Shown in pieces: positions 9,294 through 21,856 of a stretch of DNA of 64,000 bases. The position numbers and the translations under genes were made by a program. This DNA is from Dichetophora obliterata (taxonomy: Eukaryota > Arthropoda > Insecta > Diptera > Sciomyzidae). Location: the NCBI GenBank assembly GCA_963920525.1, contig OY986435.1:266167299-266231298 (forward strand), written 5' to 3'. The notes under the pieces were generated by a model that saw only the letters and a program-made list of their open reading frames with translations, made no database searches and had not been told where the DNA came from. How positions within the stretch are numbered: the first letter of the stretch is position 1; each line of letters begins with the position of its first letter.

Positions 9294-12102
9294 GGTTAGG
9301 TTAGGTTAAGGTGGCGGCCGGTCAAAGACCGGCCCAAATAGACCAGATATTTGGTCCGTACTATCGTGAAAGCACCCTGAACTAATAATAAAAGGCAGTA
9401 GACGCTTAACGTCTACCTCCTCAAGATCCCTGAGAACAAAAAAAAAGAGGCCTCCTAGATGCTTCTGTCTTTTGCTGACCAAAGCGGGGTATGAACAGAA
9501 GAGATGCGATTCCGACTACTCCTCTTCCTCATCCCACAACTCCTGCAGAACTCATTCGCATGAACCCTCAATCTAAGGGCATGCCTACCTATAATACAGT
9601 GTCCTGTTATAATGCCTATCAGCATGGAGAGATCTTTCCTCGCCATTTGAGTGAGTTTCATAGTTCGTTTTTCAGTAAAACAAGGCTACATCTGTCTAGT
9701 TGTGTTAGAGGTAGTGCTATGCTTCCACCTTAAATTAGCCAATTATGTGTCATGTTGCCTTAGAGTCAGCTTGCAAGACGCAAGTGGCATGCCTAATGTT
9801 TCCACGTCCGGCAGCAGCGTTGCCGCCGTACCTTCCCTAGCGAGCTCATCCGCTCTACAATTTCCAGGAATGCCCCTATGCCCTGGTACCCAGACCAGAT
9901 AAATGTCGATCTTACCAATCATCTCATTAAGAGACGAGCAACATTTAAGGGCTGTTGGTGATGTTAGGAACACACCTGCAAGGATTTAATCGCTGCTTGG
10001 CTGTCTGTAAAAATGTAGATATCTTTTGTTGATATCTCACTATACCTCAGCCATTCCACAGCTCTATAGATAGCCATTATTTCAGCCTGGAAGACGCTGC
10101 AATGATCTGGCAGTCTAAATGAGGTTCTAATGTTCAGATCCGTTGAAAAGACGCCTCCCCCAACTTTGCTATCATGTTTTGAGCCGTCAGTAAAAATATG
10201 CGCGCCAACTTGGTTTAGCGGCAGTAACCCGTCCCATTCTACTCTGGTTGGGATAACTGTGTGAAAGCTGTTCTCGAATGAGGGAGTGGCAATAGTTTAA
10301 TTGATGTTGCTAGGAACTGCTCCTGCAAAATCGATAATGGAAGAATGACCTGTATGAGTCTTAGTCCATTGCGAGGTTGCTCTCAGGCGGATGACTGTTT
10401 TCTGCGCCAACCTTTTTCCCATAATATCAAGGGGTATTAAGCAAACAACCGCATTTAGCGCTTACGATGAAGTGGACCTAAGCGCTCCGCTAATACATAC
10501 GGCCGAAGTGCCTTGTACTTTCCTTAACAATTTGCAATTAGACTGTGTTTTTAGTGCTGTCCACCACACACATACACCGTATAACAAAATGGGTCTCACT
10601 ATAGCTGTGTAAATCCAACTTGCAATATTCGGGTTTAAGCTTTCTTACAGGCATATAAAGCAACATTGGCTTTCCTAGTTCGCTCAAGAATATTCGGTTT
10701 CCAGCTTAACTTTCTATCCAAAATAACTCCTTAGTATTTTGCCTCTTCCACGAAGTTTAGCAGAGAGCCATCCAGACGTGGAGAAATTATACGCGGAGTT
10801 TTGTATTTTCTTGTAAAAAGGAAATTGCCCACAACTTTTAGGGCTCAAGTATTGAGATCGGAGAGCGCTGACCCAAGCAGCTTCGAGAGAGTATTAGGAA
10901 ACTTTCCCTGTGCAGCAATAGTTACGTCATGCGTATAGGCAATCACCTTGCAACCAAGCTTTTGTATTTTCCTCAGAAGTTCATTGACTACCAAGGTCCA
11001 TAATAAGAGTGATAGAACAACACCTCACTGAGAAGTGCCTCTACTCACAAATCTCTTGGCCTTTGAGTCAACTAGAGATACACTGACGACTCTGCTGGTC
11101 AGCAGGTTTTTTATCAGTACACAGAGTGACTCATCCACCCGAAGCTTCATGATTGCCCCCGAAAGAACATTGTTAAAGGCACCTTTGATATCCAGAAAAG
11201 CTACTATTGTGTACTCCTTATGAGAAAAGGTATTTTCTAAAAAGCCTACCAGGGAGTGCAAGGCTGTTTCTACAGACCTACCTTTCCTGTAAGCGTGCTG
11301 TGAAGCTGAAAGCAAATTTGTATCTATGCTACAACGAATATGAGCGTCAATCAGTCTTACGAGTGTTTTTAGCAGGAAAGACGAAAGACTAATGGGTCCA
11401 AGGTATTGAACTCGATTGCGATATCCTAACCGCCTTCTGGATAAATACTACCTCTACCTACCTCCATTTTAATGGCATTTATGTTATGTCAAGGCAACCT
11501 TTAAAGATGACAATGAGCCATGGAAGGATTAGAGATGCCGTCTGCTGTGGAGCGACTGGAATAATACTTTAAGACTCAGTAGACTTGTAAGGCTTGAAGC
11601 TAAACAGAGTCCATTTGATCCTGTTCTCTGATATGGTAAAAGTAGGATCACTCAACGTCAGAGCCCTCTCACACCTAGTATGAATGGGGTCCACAGAGCA
11701 ACCCGGGGTATGGGTACTCAGAAGAAGATCAAGGGTTTCCTCGCTTGCGGATCTCCAGGTATCGTCTGATTTCTTTAAGTAGCTTGGACAGTTAGGATTA
11801 AATGCGAGAATCTTACGGAGTCTTGATGCTTCGGAAGATTCCTCTACACTGCCGCAGAAAAGTCTCCAGGAATAGCGCTGAGCCTTTTGAAGTGCTTTCC
11901 TAAAAATTTCTAACTGGGTAATAATTTAATAATTTTTATAACTGGATTTATACTCTTCCCACCATTGAGTTCTACCCGATTTCTTAGCTTTATTAAAAAT
12001 CTTCCTGCACTGCGACGTTAGATTACTAAACTCCCCTGACCACCAAGAAGGTTTTGCTTCTCCTCTTGGGGCGCCCTTAGCGCATGAGATTTCTAAGACC
12101 GC
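9294..12102 (-). mobile_element. 5'-truncated LINE with RNase H, nested in the Tc1 element
   Basis: A 12 bp target duplication with one mismatch (ATTAAGTGTGAA at 9282-9293, ATTTAGTGTGAA at 12103-12114) bounds it exactly. The 3' end is at the left and reads, on the minus strand, CCGCCACCTTAACCTAAC. The minus strand encodes reverse transcriptase (HAYRKGRSVETALHSLV, open 11025-11315) and an RNase H domain (VWVPGHRGIPGNCRADELAR, open 9743-9973). A zinc-binding tail is at 9455-9661. Stops and frameshifts are numerous, and the RT box that should read YADD reads YTHD. The N-terminal endonuclease is missing. It is an I/LOA-like LINE. Confidence 0.85.
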
Positions 12103-12289
12103 ATTTAGTGTGAAACATAAAAGAGAAACAATTAAAAATTCAATGATATATCCTCCTTCGTCTGTGACTGGAAATAGAGCAAGAAGTAGTTACTTAATTT
12201 TAGCCATGACCTGTGATTAGAAAACTTTAAACTTCATGATGTAATCAATAGAAATGATTGAAATATAATTATTTCTACCTCAATATTTG

Positions 12290-13171
12290 GTGGAGTATCC
12301 ATTATTTCTGATAACTGCTGAGCAATGCCTAGGCATAGAATCGTTGGTTGGATGTTTGTCTCTAAGAGCTACTTTAACCTTTCGCTATAAATTTTTGATA
12401 GGATTAAGGCCTGGCGACTGTGGCGGCCAGCTTAACACTTCGATGTTTTTTGTCTGCACCATTCTTTTGCGCGCCTCGATATGTGTTTTGGGTCGTTATC
12501 CCGCTGAAACACCCATTGAAGCGGCATATTGGAATCTATGTATGGCAACATGGTTTCACTCAAAATCCTGGTGTATTGTAGAGCATCGATCTTTCCCTCG
12601 ACGTGAAATAAGGGACCTGTGCCATTATATGAGAAACACCCACAAACCATTATGCTCCCACCGCCATGATTAACCGATTTTATAGTGTGCTGAGGGAGGA
12701 ATTCGGCGTTGGGGGGGGGGGGAGGGTCTTCTCACAGAAAGGCTGCCTCGGTCTGAGTTAAATAAATTAACTTTGGTTTCATCTGACCAAAGAATGTTTC
12801 GCCATTTGCTCGTTTGCGTATTGTTTGGTCAGGAATGGTACCTTCCGAGCAGCTCTAGCCTTCAATCCGTTTTTAATTATAAGTTTTTGTATCGTTGAAG
12901 TGTCCACGTCCAAGAAATATTGTTTTTTGAGAGCGGAAGAGGTCACAAACGGATCTTTTTTTATGTGACGTAGGATTCGTCTTTACAAGCTGGTACTTAT
13001 ATCGGATTGTTTCCCTCTGGTTTCTGTTTTTTGAGTTAACTTTAAAGCGTTCTCAACAATATTCTTTGAGCAGCCAACTATAATGGCTATTTCCGTTTGG
13101 CTTTTACCTTGTTTACGCAAATTTTTAATAACTTTTTGGTTTTCCGGACTGCATTGCTTGGCTCTTCCCAT
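12290..13171 (-). pseudogene. Tc1-type transposase, decayed
   Basis: The N-terminus is open at 12983-13171 and shows the DNA-binding helix-turn-helix (GKSQTEIAIIVGCSKNIVEN). A second open piece at 12432-12650 carries the catalytic region with YNGTGPLFHVEGKIDALQY and WVFQRDNDPKH, including the second catalytic Asp. Stops, a poly-G run near 12710-12722 and frame changes lie between and after them. In a DD34E enzyme this cuts and pastes the element at TA sites; this copy cannot work. Confidence 0.85.
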
Positions 13172-13476
13172 TTTTAGACTTAATTGTTTGAAACACAGCA
13201 GTAAAATTTTATTAAAAAATATCTTTTTGTATCAAAAAATTTTTAATTACATTGGTTGGCTCTATTTTAACGCACACTTTTAACGCAACAATATCACAGT
13301 TGCATAGATTTGCGAAAAATAAATGCACAATTGTACTCAAAATCAACTGTACAATATTCATGGGAGAACTGATTTTTAAACTACAGTTGGTTCACAGCAT
13401 TCTAAGTTGTTACAAAAAATTTTAATCAAGTAATATCATCAGCATGTGCGTGGCTCTATTTCATCGCACATCACTG

Positions 13477-14897
13477 TAAACTTAAATATTTTTTGTCTAT
13501 TAAGGAGGCTCAAAAAAATTTCCGTTAAAATTTAATTTTTCAGTAGCTTAAGACCTTTTGATAGAAATGCCTATATCCATTTTTAACAAAATGGCATGTT
13601 TTCCAATCAAAGTTTTGTTCTTTTATAAAAAAGTTTGCCCAAAATTGTTTTTAAAGTGATAAATACTTATTGGAAAAATACATTTTTTGATTAATTGCTA
13701 AAAAATATATTAATTAAGATTGCGTATTTTTTTTGGGACTGCCCTTGTAAAAATATAAGTGGTTGAACAGCGGTCAAACATGGGCTGCACGGCCGTACAA
13801 GGGTCGAACATGGCCTAAATTAAGTTGTATGTCATACAAATAATTCATATAAATAATTGATAAATGTAATTCATTTAAATATGAATTTTCCATTAAAACA
13901 GTATATATTTCTTTCTGTGATATATTATTCACTGTATTCAATATTATTATGTGTCTGGTTTTTCAATATAAATCTTTTCCCCCAACTGTAATTAAATAAC
14001 ACAAACTAAAAGTTGAATATATATTAAGAAATAAATGTATATATATATGCAATTTATGTCATCATGAAGTACCAATTTTCATTGAAAGCTACGCATTTTT
14101 ATTGTAGAATAACCACTGCTTGTCGACAGCCCAGTAAATAAACTCGGCCTCTATACGGCCGTTGCTTGTGCAAAAAGACCTGCAAACGACCCTTGCACGA
14201 CCCATGTATGACTCAGAAAAATAAATAAAATGAGGTTTTGTTCGGCCGCTTTGTACCTTAGCTAAAAGCTAATTTTTACTCGGGTGATCAGTTGAGCCGT
14301 TTTTGATGAATTTTACTCACCGACTTTAAAAATATCGTTTTGAATAGGTCTTTACAAATATACTTACATATAACTAAATATACCTATAAATAATTGTCGA
14401 ATTGATAAGAAGTTTTCAGAGAATATAATGAAATATAAAAAAAAAATAAAAAAAAAAATCAATTATGTGAAAATTCTAGCAAGAATAATAATAATACGGT
14501 GGGCTTTTTACCCTTTTTTCTCTGCATTTAATAGTTTCAATGTTTTTCTCTTTATTTTGATGTGAGGAATCTCGTGATGACATTTGTTTTACCATTTTAC
14601 CGAACATTTTAGAACAACATTTTTTTTTAAGATATATTAAAAATAACTCAAGATATGCACTAATTTTCATGTTGATTACTCTTAAACCATTAAGATTTTC
14701 ATTTTTATTTCTTGAGCAAAGTTCGTTCTAGTTAATATTCAACAAATAAATATGAAAAAATTTCTTTCAGTGATTCTAGAAAAAGTCTTGCTTAAATGAT
14801 TCTAGTAAGTCTTAGAAAAAGTCTCGCTTAAAGTCAAAAGAAAAATTCGAACAACATTGCGTATGAGTAACATTATTTGCTTTAAAGGTTTGAAAGC
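13477..14897. other. AT-rich non-coding stretch
   Basis: No gene was recognised. Two islands, 13770-13815 and 14130-14210, share inverted words (ACATGGG, CAAGGGTCG) and may be ends of an old element, but the match is too weak to call. Confidence 0.35.
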
Positions 14898-15137
14898 GGG
14901 CAAGACATATGTGACTTATTAAAGGTTTTAAGGCAATTTCAAACGAATTTTTTATGTATATTTGTTGAGCAAAGTTGTAAGCCAGAAAAATAGGAAGAAC
15001 TTTGTTGAAAATACTATGGGCAAGACATATGTGACTTATTAAAGGTTTTAAGACAATTTCAAACGAATTTTTTATGTATATTTGTTGAGCAAAGTTGTTA
15101 GCCAGTACAATAGGAAGAACTTTGCTGAAAATACTAA
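14898..15137. repeat. Tandem duplication, 120 bp unit, two copies
   Basis: Positions 14898-15017 and 15018-15137 are near-identical, both beginning GGGCAAGACATATGTGACTT and differing at only a handful of bases. This is a recent local duplication of non-coding DNA. Confidence 0.85.
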
Positions 15138-16060
15138 TGGTTCAAGAGTAATCAGTATGCAAATGAGGGCATATCTGGAGTAATTGAAAAAAATTTTTCA
15201 CTATAGTCTTTGGTAAAGTGGCAAAACGGATGCTACCACGAGACTCCTCATATTTGCATTAAGTGAAAAACGTTGAAATTATTAAATACAGATTTTCGTG
15301 CCGCACAATGTTATATAAGAATATTAGATATTTGAATAGATGAAATTTTAATAGGATTAAAAAACTAATTTTAAATTTGAGCTCGATCAGAAAACTCAAT
15401 TCATTTTCTTTTATTTTTCGACAGCTTATGATGTGTATGTAGCATATGTTTGCAAAGCGGTTTGGCTTATAACAATTGCATAAAAAAGTTATCGCATACG
15501 AAAGGAAACCATATTTTCATAAAGGCACTCAAAACAATCGTTAAATAAATCTTAAAATGCGTTTTCTGAAAAATTATGTTTTGCAAACTGGTCTCCACGA
15601 TATCTCAGGAACTATTCTATGAATTGACTTGGATTTCTATTTTAAAGTAGATAAAATTTATGCGATTCCAAACCAAAATTTAGATAACGTTTTTTTTTAG
15701 TAAATTTTAAAGAGCGAAAAATGCAAAAACAAAAAAAAAACGCTACTAAAAATTAAAATGTTCACAATTTTAGTTATTTTGAACTATTTATTGATATTAT
15801 CGGTTCAAGCTCCAATAAATATACAATAATATAATTTATACAATATTTTGTTTTTTTTATATCAGCCCTCCAGGAAAAGTCGGAGGGCTTCCATCTAAAA
15901 GTGATAAAGAAACATTCCCCACCGTATCTTTCGAAAGCTTAAGGGTAATTTTGTATTTATGTTGTTTCCAAACCGATTTTTAAAGAATGCATTTGGAAAC
16001 TTTTACATATTGTCAAGCAATGACAACAGAAAATATTAATATCATTGTTTCCTAGCCGCT
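15138..16060. other. AT-rich non-coding stretch with one GC-rich hairpin
   Basis: No gene is seen. AGCCCTCC (15864-15871) and GGAGGGCT (15882-15889) form a perfect 8 bp stem with a 10 nt loop, standing out in otherwise AT-rich DNA. Confidence 0.4.
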
Positions 16061-16071
16061 TATTATAGAAT

Positions 16072-16140
16072 TCGATAGTCTAGTGATAGTGGCGCTTGAC
16101 TGTCGTTCAGGGGTCTCGGGTTCGAATCCTGGCCGGGCAT
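16072..16140 (+). repeat. tRNA-like sequence (SINE head)
   Basis: Box A (ATAGTCTAGTGATAGTGGCGC without its last base, 16075-16094) and box B (GGGTTCGAATCC, 16128-16139) are well preserved and correctly spaced. The acceptor stem does not form. A 36 bp tandem repeat starts just after it. Confidence 0.6.
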
Positions 16141-16145
16141 TTTCA

Positions 16146-16285
16146 TAACAAGTGAGAGGAATGTTCCCGCATTAGTTTTTGAAACAGGGGAGAGGACTGC
16201 TTCCAATTCACTTTTTAAGACAGTGTAAAGGAATGCTTCCACAATCATTTTTAACACAGCGGAGAGGAATGTTTCCCTTTAATGA
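16146..16285 (+). repeat. 36 bp tandem repeat, about 3.5 copies
   Basis: Units run from about 16150, each with a GAGAGGAATG-TTCC core followed by a TTTTT-AA stretch and CAG at the boundary. Two consecutive units are exactly 36 bp. They lie directly downstream of the tRNA-like head, like the tail of a composite SINE. Similar GGAATGTTTCC words continue to about 16390. Confidence 0.65.
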
Positions 16286-16493
16286 CATGCTATGTAAAAA
16301 AGAAATGGATTGCCCAATGGAAGGGATATTTCCTACATTCTATGGAATGTTTCCTGTTTGTATCCGGGAATGTTTCCATTTCCTGGAGGGAGAAGACTTG
16401 AACGTGCTGTGGGTTGGATACCGTTTGGGTTTATTTTTTTTAACTTGACGTTTGACGGCGTCAAGTGTAATCGACACTTCACATTACACTTTT

Positions 16494-16633
16494 ATGCAAC
16501 AAAAAAGATATTTTCCTACACTTTAAAAATCTATAAACAACTGTCAAAAAAATCAAGGTCTTCATTAACTTCCTTCTATGCAAAAAAAAAAAAAATCAGG
16601 AACATCACTGTGTTTTTGGATCTCTAAATGAGA
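16494..16633 (+). repeat. Dispersed repeat, copy 2 (related to 1463-1592)
   Basis: It has the same order of blocks as the copy near the left edge, including CTTCTATG, an A-run and ATCAGGAACATCACTGTG. Its identity is unknown. Confidence 0.5.
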
Positions 16634-16899
16634 ACCGGCTACCTCTGAATGAGAATTAAATAAATTAATTATTTAAGAATAATTTAAAGCTCCTTTTTAC
16701 AATGCGAATTTCTGGCGAACATTTGGGCACGGAAAAAGACTGTCAGATTTAGGAAAAAAAACCTAGTTCCAATACCGCTAAACACAGTTTTTCGATGCAC
16801 GGTTACAATATTAAATGCCTTGCGTCAGCTACTGTGTTCCATTCCTTTGCATTCCATCATAAGTCCTTGTGCAGCGGTACAGATGCTGCTCCTTCATGT

Positions 16900-18420
16900 T
16901 CTGACAAAAGAACCTAGTGGCCTAGAAAGCTAATTCGACGGTGTCGTTCTCGTTGTTATCGCATTCGTACGCGCTCTTCATCGTCTCCTCTCGTCTTTGT
17001 CTCTCTCTCTCTCTCTCTCTCTCTTTTGCCCACTTAGAAGCCACACATTTTAAATAGCTCTTCAACGAAAACGTGCAACATCGAACAAAATTATTGGAGC
17101 ACTGATTTGCTTTTGATGGCCAGCTAGTTGGCGACGAGTAGGAGCGGATAGATATATAAATATAGTATATGCTCAGAAGAAAAATACTGCAAAAACATGT
17201 GAAGCAGAAAAATAGGGAAAAATCAATTTTAGAAAAAATAGGCAGCAGCGACGAACATTCGTGCATAGAGCTAGCTGAGTAAGAACGAAACGCTTGACGA
17301 AGACACAACCACTAAAAGCGATTTGTTAAAAAAAAATAATTTAACATAACGATGTATTTAAGAATAATTATTTAAAAACAATAAAACACTTAATTTTACG
17401 GTTTATTTTGCAAACGTAACAAAGGTGCAATAATTGTGCAAAATACTGTAAGATTTTAAAGAGCAAAGCGGAAGAGGATGTTATATTATAGCAGTGTTTT
17501 AAAAATGCATACATAACTGTTGTTAAGCGTCAAAAAGTTTATACACTTTTTTTTGCAGATTTTAGCTGCTACACACAAAAAGAGTTGATTATATATAGCT
17601 AAAAAAAACCCCAAAATTTTCTACCAAGTTGAAAGTGCAAGTGTTTGTTAAAAAAGAAAAAAACAATCTATCTGTTATTGATGCAGATAAATTTCAAAAC
17701 AAAAACAGCAATTACAAGAACAACATCAAAAACACAACGTCCTTCAAAAATTAAGCTTTATTAATGAATATTTCACATTACAAAAAAAGAGCAAAATTGC
17801 AAGAACAACAAAAAAAAAACAATATTAAAAAAATTCAACATTAGATACTATTTAATTATATAACATTGCAACTGTAACGGCGACTACAACTGTAACATCA
17901 TCATCATTTTCATCACCAGCATCATCATCATCATCAATAAAAATAATAACAGCAACAACAACGTCAACCTCAGCTGCTGTAACGCCAACAACGGATGCAG
18001 CAATTGTTTGTTCTAATTGAAAACTGCAACTGTGTGCTTCAGCAACAAAAACACCAATAATAACTACAACAGTATTGCAAACAACAGCAATTGAGCAAAT
18101 ATTGTTGCTGCAGTATAATTAGAAAAAAACAATCGAAATAAGAACGAACAAAAAAAAAACACGATCCTACTATATAGAAGGTGAATATAATTTATTGTAA
18201 TTTTTTGATCTGTATCACATACTAAATATGAAATACATATAAACATAATCACACATACATACCTGTGTACATCATCACCATCCACTCATAGCCAAATTCA
18301 AAAACATTCTACCTTTAACACAATCATCACGATGCATTTTGCGCTGTATTCAAAAATACTAACTAACTCAATCAATCCGTTGATAGATATAAAAAAAAAT
18401 AAAATATAATCTAAATATAT
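16900..18420 (+). promoter_or_regulatory. Possible promoter and 5' leader of a host gene
   Basis: A (CT)n/GAGA tract at about 16999-17023 is followed by roughly 1.3 kb of low-complexity plus-strand sequence. It is rich in CAACAA, AACAACATC and (CATCAT)n at about 17896-17936, the style of long 5' leaders of fly regulatory genes. GAGA tracts are typical of fly promoters that bind GAGA factor. No open frame with an ATG follows, so an exon boundary or gene is not demonstrated. Simple-sequence drift is the alternative. Confidence 0.25.
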
Positions 18421-19162
18421 TAGTTTTTGTAATATTCTCTGTTAAAATTATTTTATTTATTTATTATAATTATTTACAAAATATAAAATCTTATAAATAA
18501 AAGAAAAAAAACGAGCAATAGCTGCCAGGGCTTTCAGCTCGTGTTAAAATTAACCGAGCGTTAATTGAAGTGAAAAACCTTTATGAAAAGATGTTATGTT
18601 GTAAAAAATTAAATAATCTTGTGATCATTTTTTAAAATTTGTTGTTCGAAGATTAATCGAAAGTTAGTTTGTTAATTTACTTTCGCCATGCAATACTTGA
18701 AATAAAACATCGCTTCATAAATGAATTCGATAGTTAAATTGAAACATTTCCTGTTTTATGTGCTTTTGTAAAACTAAGAATGTCATTTTCTTGACTTGAA
18801 TCGGTTGTAATTTTATACTTTTTTCAATTTGAGAGCATCATTGCCCAAAATCGACCTTTTACCAGCCATTTTATACAGATCTCTTACATTTTTGCTCGTC
18901 CTTTTAGCTATCCACTCAAAGTTGAACACCTGGAGCCATATTTGAAGGTGTTTTTCTTAGAACGGGAAGGATTTTAGATTTTTTAAAGTTTTGCTTCTAA
19001 GATAAGTTTCGGAAAAATTTTTGTGAGAAAAAATTTGTCAAAACTGTCAGTAAAATTAGTAAATTAGTTTGAGAATGCATTTGTGGGGTTTTTGGACCTC
19101 TTGCTATCATTCAGGCTCTCAAAAAATCTACCTGATTTCTGATTAGACGGTGCTACAGAGAA
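18421..19162. other. AT-rich non-coding stretch
   Basis: Nothing recognisable. This is the unique flank of the inverted repeat that begins at 19163. Confidence 0.35.
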
Positions 19163-19244
19163 AATTTACTTTTGAAGTGACATAGCACAGGTTGTAGATC
19201 TGGTCGAGCGTAACATGACACTATACTTGAAATTGTTAATACGA

Positions 19245-21745
19245 CCGGGATACATTAAGAGGTCTGCCGGATCCTGGACAGAATCCATTCAAGAAGAGCT
19301 ATTGCTACTCATGGAAACTCATTTTCCAGGTTGTAAAGAACCGGAGCAAAACGGAGCTAACAGCAATCTGGAAATGACAATACCAGAAATCTTACAGGAA
19401 CTCCCCAACATTATTACAAGGTCAAATGTAGAATGATCGATTAAGTCCTTCAAGCCCTACAAATCTGCAGGGCCTGATGGAATCCTGCCGGCCATGATGC
19501 AACATGCCCTTCCCAGAATCATGCCCTGACTTATAGCAATCTTCACCGGTTGTCTTAAGACAGGATATGTTCCAAAAATCTGGAGAGAAGTGCGAGTTAT
19601 CTTCATTCCTAAATCTGGGAAACCGATACACTCAGCGCCAAATGATTACAGGCCTATTAGACTCTCATCGTTTATGACGAAAACACTAGAGAGAATAATA
19701 GATCCCCATATAAGAGAATCCTTGAACGATACCAATCTTTGCAGTGTGCAACACGCCTACCTTAAAGGTAAATCAGTGGAAACAGCACTGCATGAGGTGT
19801 TTCAGTTATAGAAAGAACCCTTCATCACAAAGAATATACTTTAGCTACTTTTTTGGATATTGAAGGTGCATTCCACAATGTGAATACAGATTCCATAGAG
19901 AATGCTTTAGTAGACAAAGGAGTCAACAGTAAAATAACCCAGTGGATTTATAAAATGCTCAACAGCAGACGTATAAGCTCACAAATGGGAATGAGTGTGT
20001 TGAGGAAAGAGGTCACAAGAGGCACACCGCAGGGAGGAGTCATATCCCTCCCTGCTGTGGCTGATTGTGGTTGACAAAATTCTCACTACACTCAAAGCTG
20101 GTGGAACAAAAGTGGTAGCCTATGCCAAGGACGTCGCCATCCTAATATGCGGGAAATACCTGCAAACAGTTAGCGAACTACTGACTGGGGCATTGAGTGA
20201 GCTATCGCGGTGGGCAGAATCGAATGGACTGGGTGTAAACCCAACAAAGACCGAACTCGTTCTGTTCACAAGAAGAAGGAAAATAGAAAGTTTCACATTA
20301 CCGAAACTGTACGCAGAAACTCTGAAGCTTTCCACGGAAGCTAAATACCTTGGAATCATCCTTGGTAACAAGCTGAGCTGGAAACGCAACACAGAAGAAA
20401 GCAGGAAAAAAGCACTATGCGCTCTTTACGTATGTCAGAGAGTCTTTGGCAGGAAATGGGGTCTGCGACCGCACATAATACACTGGATGTATACAGCAAT
20501 CGTGAGACCTATTCTTACCTACGGCTCTCTTGTATGGTGGACGATAGCGCACAACAAGAGCTACCTTAGCTCCCCAACAGGAGTCCAAAGGTAAGCATGC
20601 ATAGGAATAACTGGAGCCATGAGATCAACGCCACAGGCGGGTCTAGAAATGATGCTAAATCTTCTCCCCATAGAAGAGGTTCTTAAGTGTTCGGCGACCA
20701 AAAGCGCGATTCGCCTCAACGAATCGCAAGAGTGGAGAAACAACACTTTCGGACATGCATATATTCTGAATATCTTTGGAACCGAAGAATCAAAAAGAGC
20801 AACCGACTATATCAAACCCAGTGTGAAATTCGGCACAGAATACAGCACATCCATCCCCAACAGTCAAGAATGGGAAGAAACGGCCTTAGAATTTAATGGC
20901 AATCTCCAATTATATACTGATGGTTCCAAAAGGGAAAACGGAACTGGATCAGGTGGATATTGTGAAACGCTACAAATCAAAGAGTCCTACTAACTCCCTG
21001 ACTACTGTATCGGTTTTCAAGCAGAAATATACGCTATTGAAAAGCTGCACTAGCCATTCACAGGAAAAATCTTACTCCCACAAGGGTAGTTATTTTTGTG
21101 GATAGCCAAGCGGCCATCAAAGCGCTGAATAGTAAAACGACGAAGGCTCGAACGGTACAAAACTGTAAACTGGCAATGAACAGTATCTACAATACCCACG
21201 TCACTCTCTGCTGGGTTCCCGGACATAGCAATATCGAAGGGAATGACGCAGCGGATGAACTGGCTAGGCGTGGAGTAACCGCAAGTATCAACAGAGCTAA
21301 TACAGATGTGCACATTCCAATAGGCGTCGTCAAAAGGAGCATAGACCTTAAAGCCAGAGATAATGCTTACACTAACTGGGCGTCCAGAGGTGACTGCAAC
21401 ATATCTCCAAGGCTCTTGCCGGAGCTAAATGAGAAGAAAACCGAAAGCCTTCTGCTTTTGGCCAAACGAGAAATCCGGATTCTTGTGGGAGTTTTAACAG
21501 ATCACTTCCCCATTGGGGTAATGGCCAATAGAATGAACATAACAGCCCCAGACTTTTGTCGGAGCTGCCATGATCCGGAAGAAACAGAAACAATAACTTA
21601 CCTTCTATGCGAATGTCCAAGTCTACAGAATCGTCGACTCCGCTATATGGGGAACAGATTTTTCAAAGACCTGGAAGATTTAGCGCACACACCACTGCTA
21701 GACATCTGGAGGTTCATAAAAAGCACAGGGTGGTTTGAGGAATAA
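19245..21745 (+). pseudogene. LINE reverse transcriptase and RNase H, broken
   Basis: The RT part begins near 19440 (KSAGPDGILPAMMQ) and continues with IFIPKSGKPIHSAPNDYRPI (about 19602), FLDIEGAFHNV (about 19850) and RGTPQGGVIS (about 20020). The catalytic box reads AYAKDVAIL (about 20118), so YADD has lost its first Asp. RNase H follows: LYTDGSK (about 20910), VDSQAAIKAL (about 21098) and WVPGHSNIEGNDAADELARR (about 21210). A Cys-rich motif CRSC-X8-C-like region ends the protein at 21745. The reading frame changes at least three times and stops occur near 19434, 19528, 19809 and 20592. Confidence 0.85.
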
Positions 21746-21856
21746 TCGAAATAATTATGATTATTATGGTACTACGATGAAAATAAAAAAAAGGGATTCG
21801 CAATAGACCTATAGGCCCCCGGTAACGGTGCACAACCCTATTTACCTAACCTAAGC
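19245..21856 (+). mobile_element. 5'-truncated LINE with RNase H
   Basis: TAATACGA at 19237-19244 is repeated at 21857-21864 as the target duplication, and the uninterrupted repeat copy at 24690-25275 shows the empty site. The 3' end reads TTTACCTAACCTAAG. Coding order is reverse transcriptase, RNase H, then a Cys-rich tail; endonuclease and ORF1 are absent. It is related to, but distinct from, the LINE at 9294-12102. Frame changes and stops make it inactive. RNase H after RT points to the I/LOA group rather than Jockey or R1. Confidence 0.85.

Larger units (their letters stand above)
9159..13476 (-). mobile_element. Tc1-like element interrupted by a LINE
   Basis: The ends match as inverted repeats: CAGTGATGTGCGATGAAAT at 9159 and its complement ending 13476, with weaker similarity for about 70 bp inward. 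An internal sub-repeat (GGCTCTATTT followed by AACGCAC) near 13255-13278 suggests an IR/DR layout. TA follows the right end; the left flank reads AA, perhaps mutated. Removing the nested LINE leaves about 1.5 kb, the normal Tc1 length. It encodes a decayed transposase on the minus strand. Confidence 0.85.

Noticed and set aside
13770..14210. Element bounded by ACATGGG/CAAGGGTCG islands
   Set aside because: Inverted similarity is patchy and shorter than expected by eye for a real element.
16922..17308. 128-codon minus-strand open frame
   Set aside because: Its C-terminal half is Arg-Glu repeat created by the CT microsatellite and the rest resembles nothing; a by-product of simple sequence.
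17879..18020. Ser/Thr-rich peptide encoded by the CATCAT and CAACAA tract
   Set aside because: The frame has no ATG and a stop shortly upstream; simple sequence explains it.
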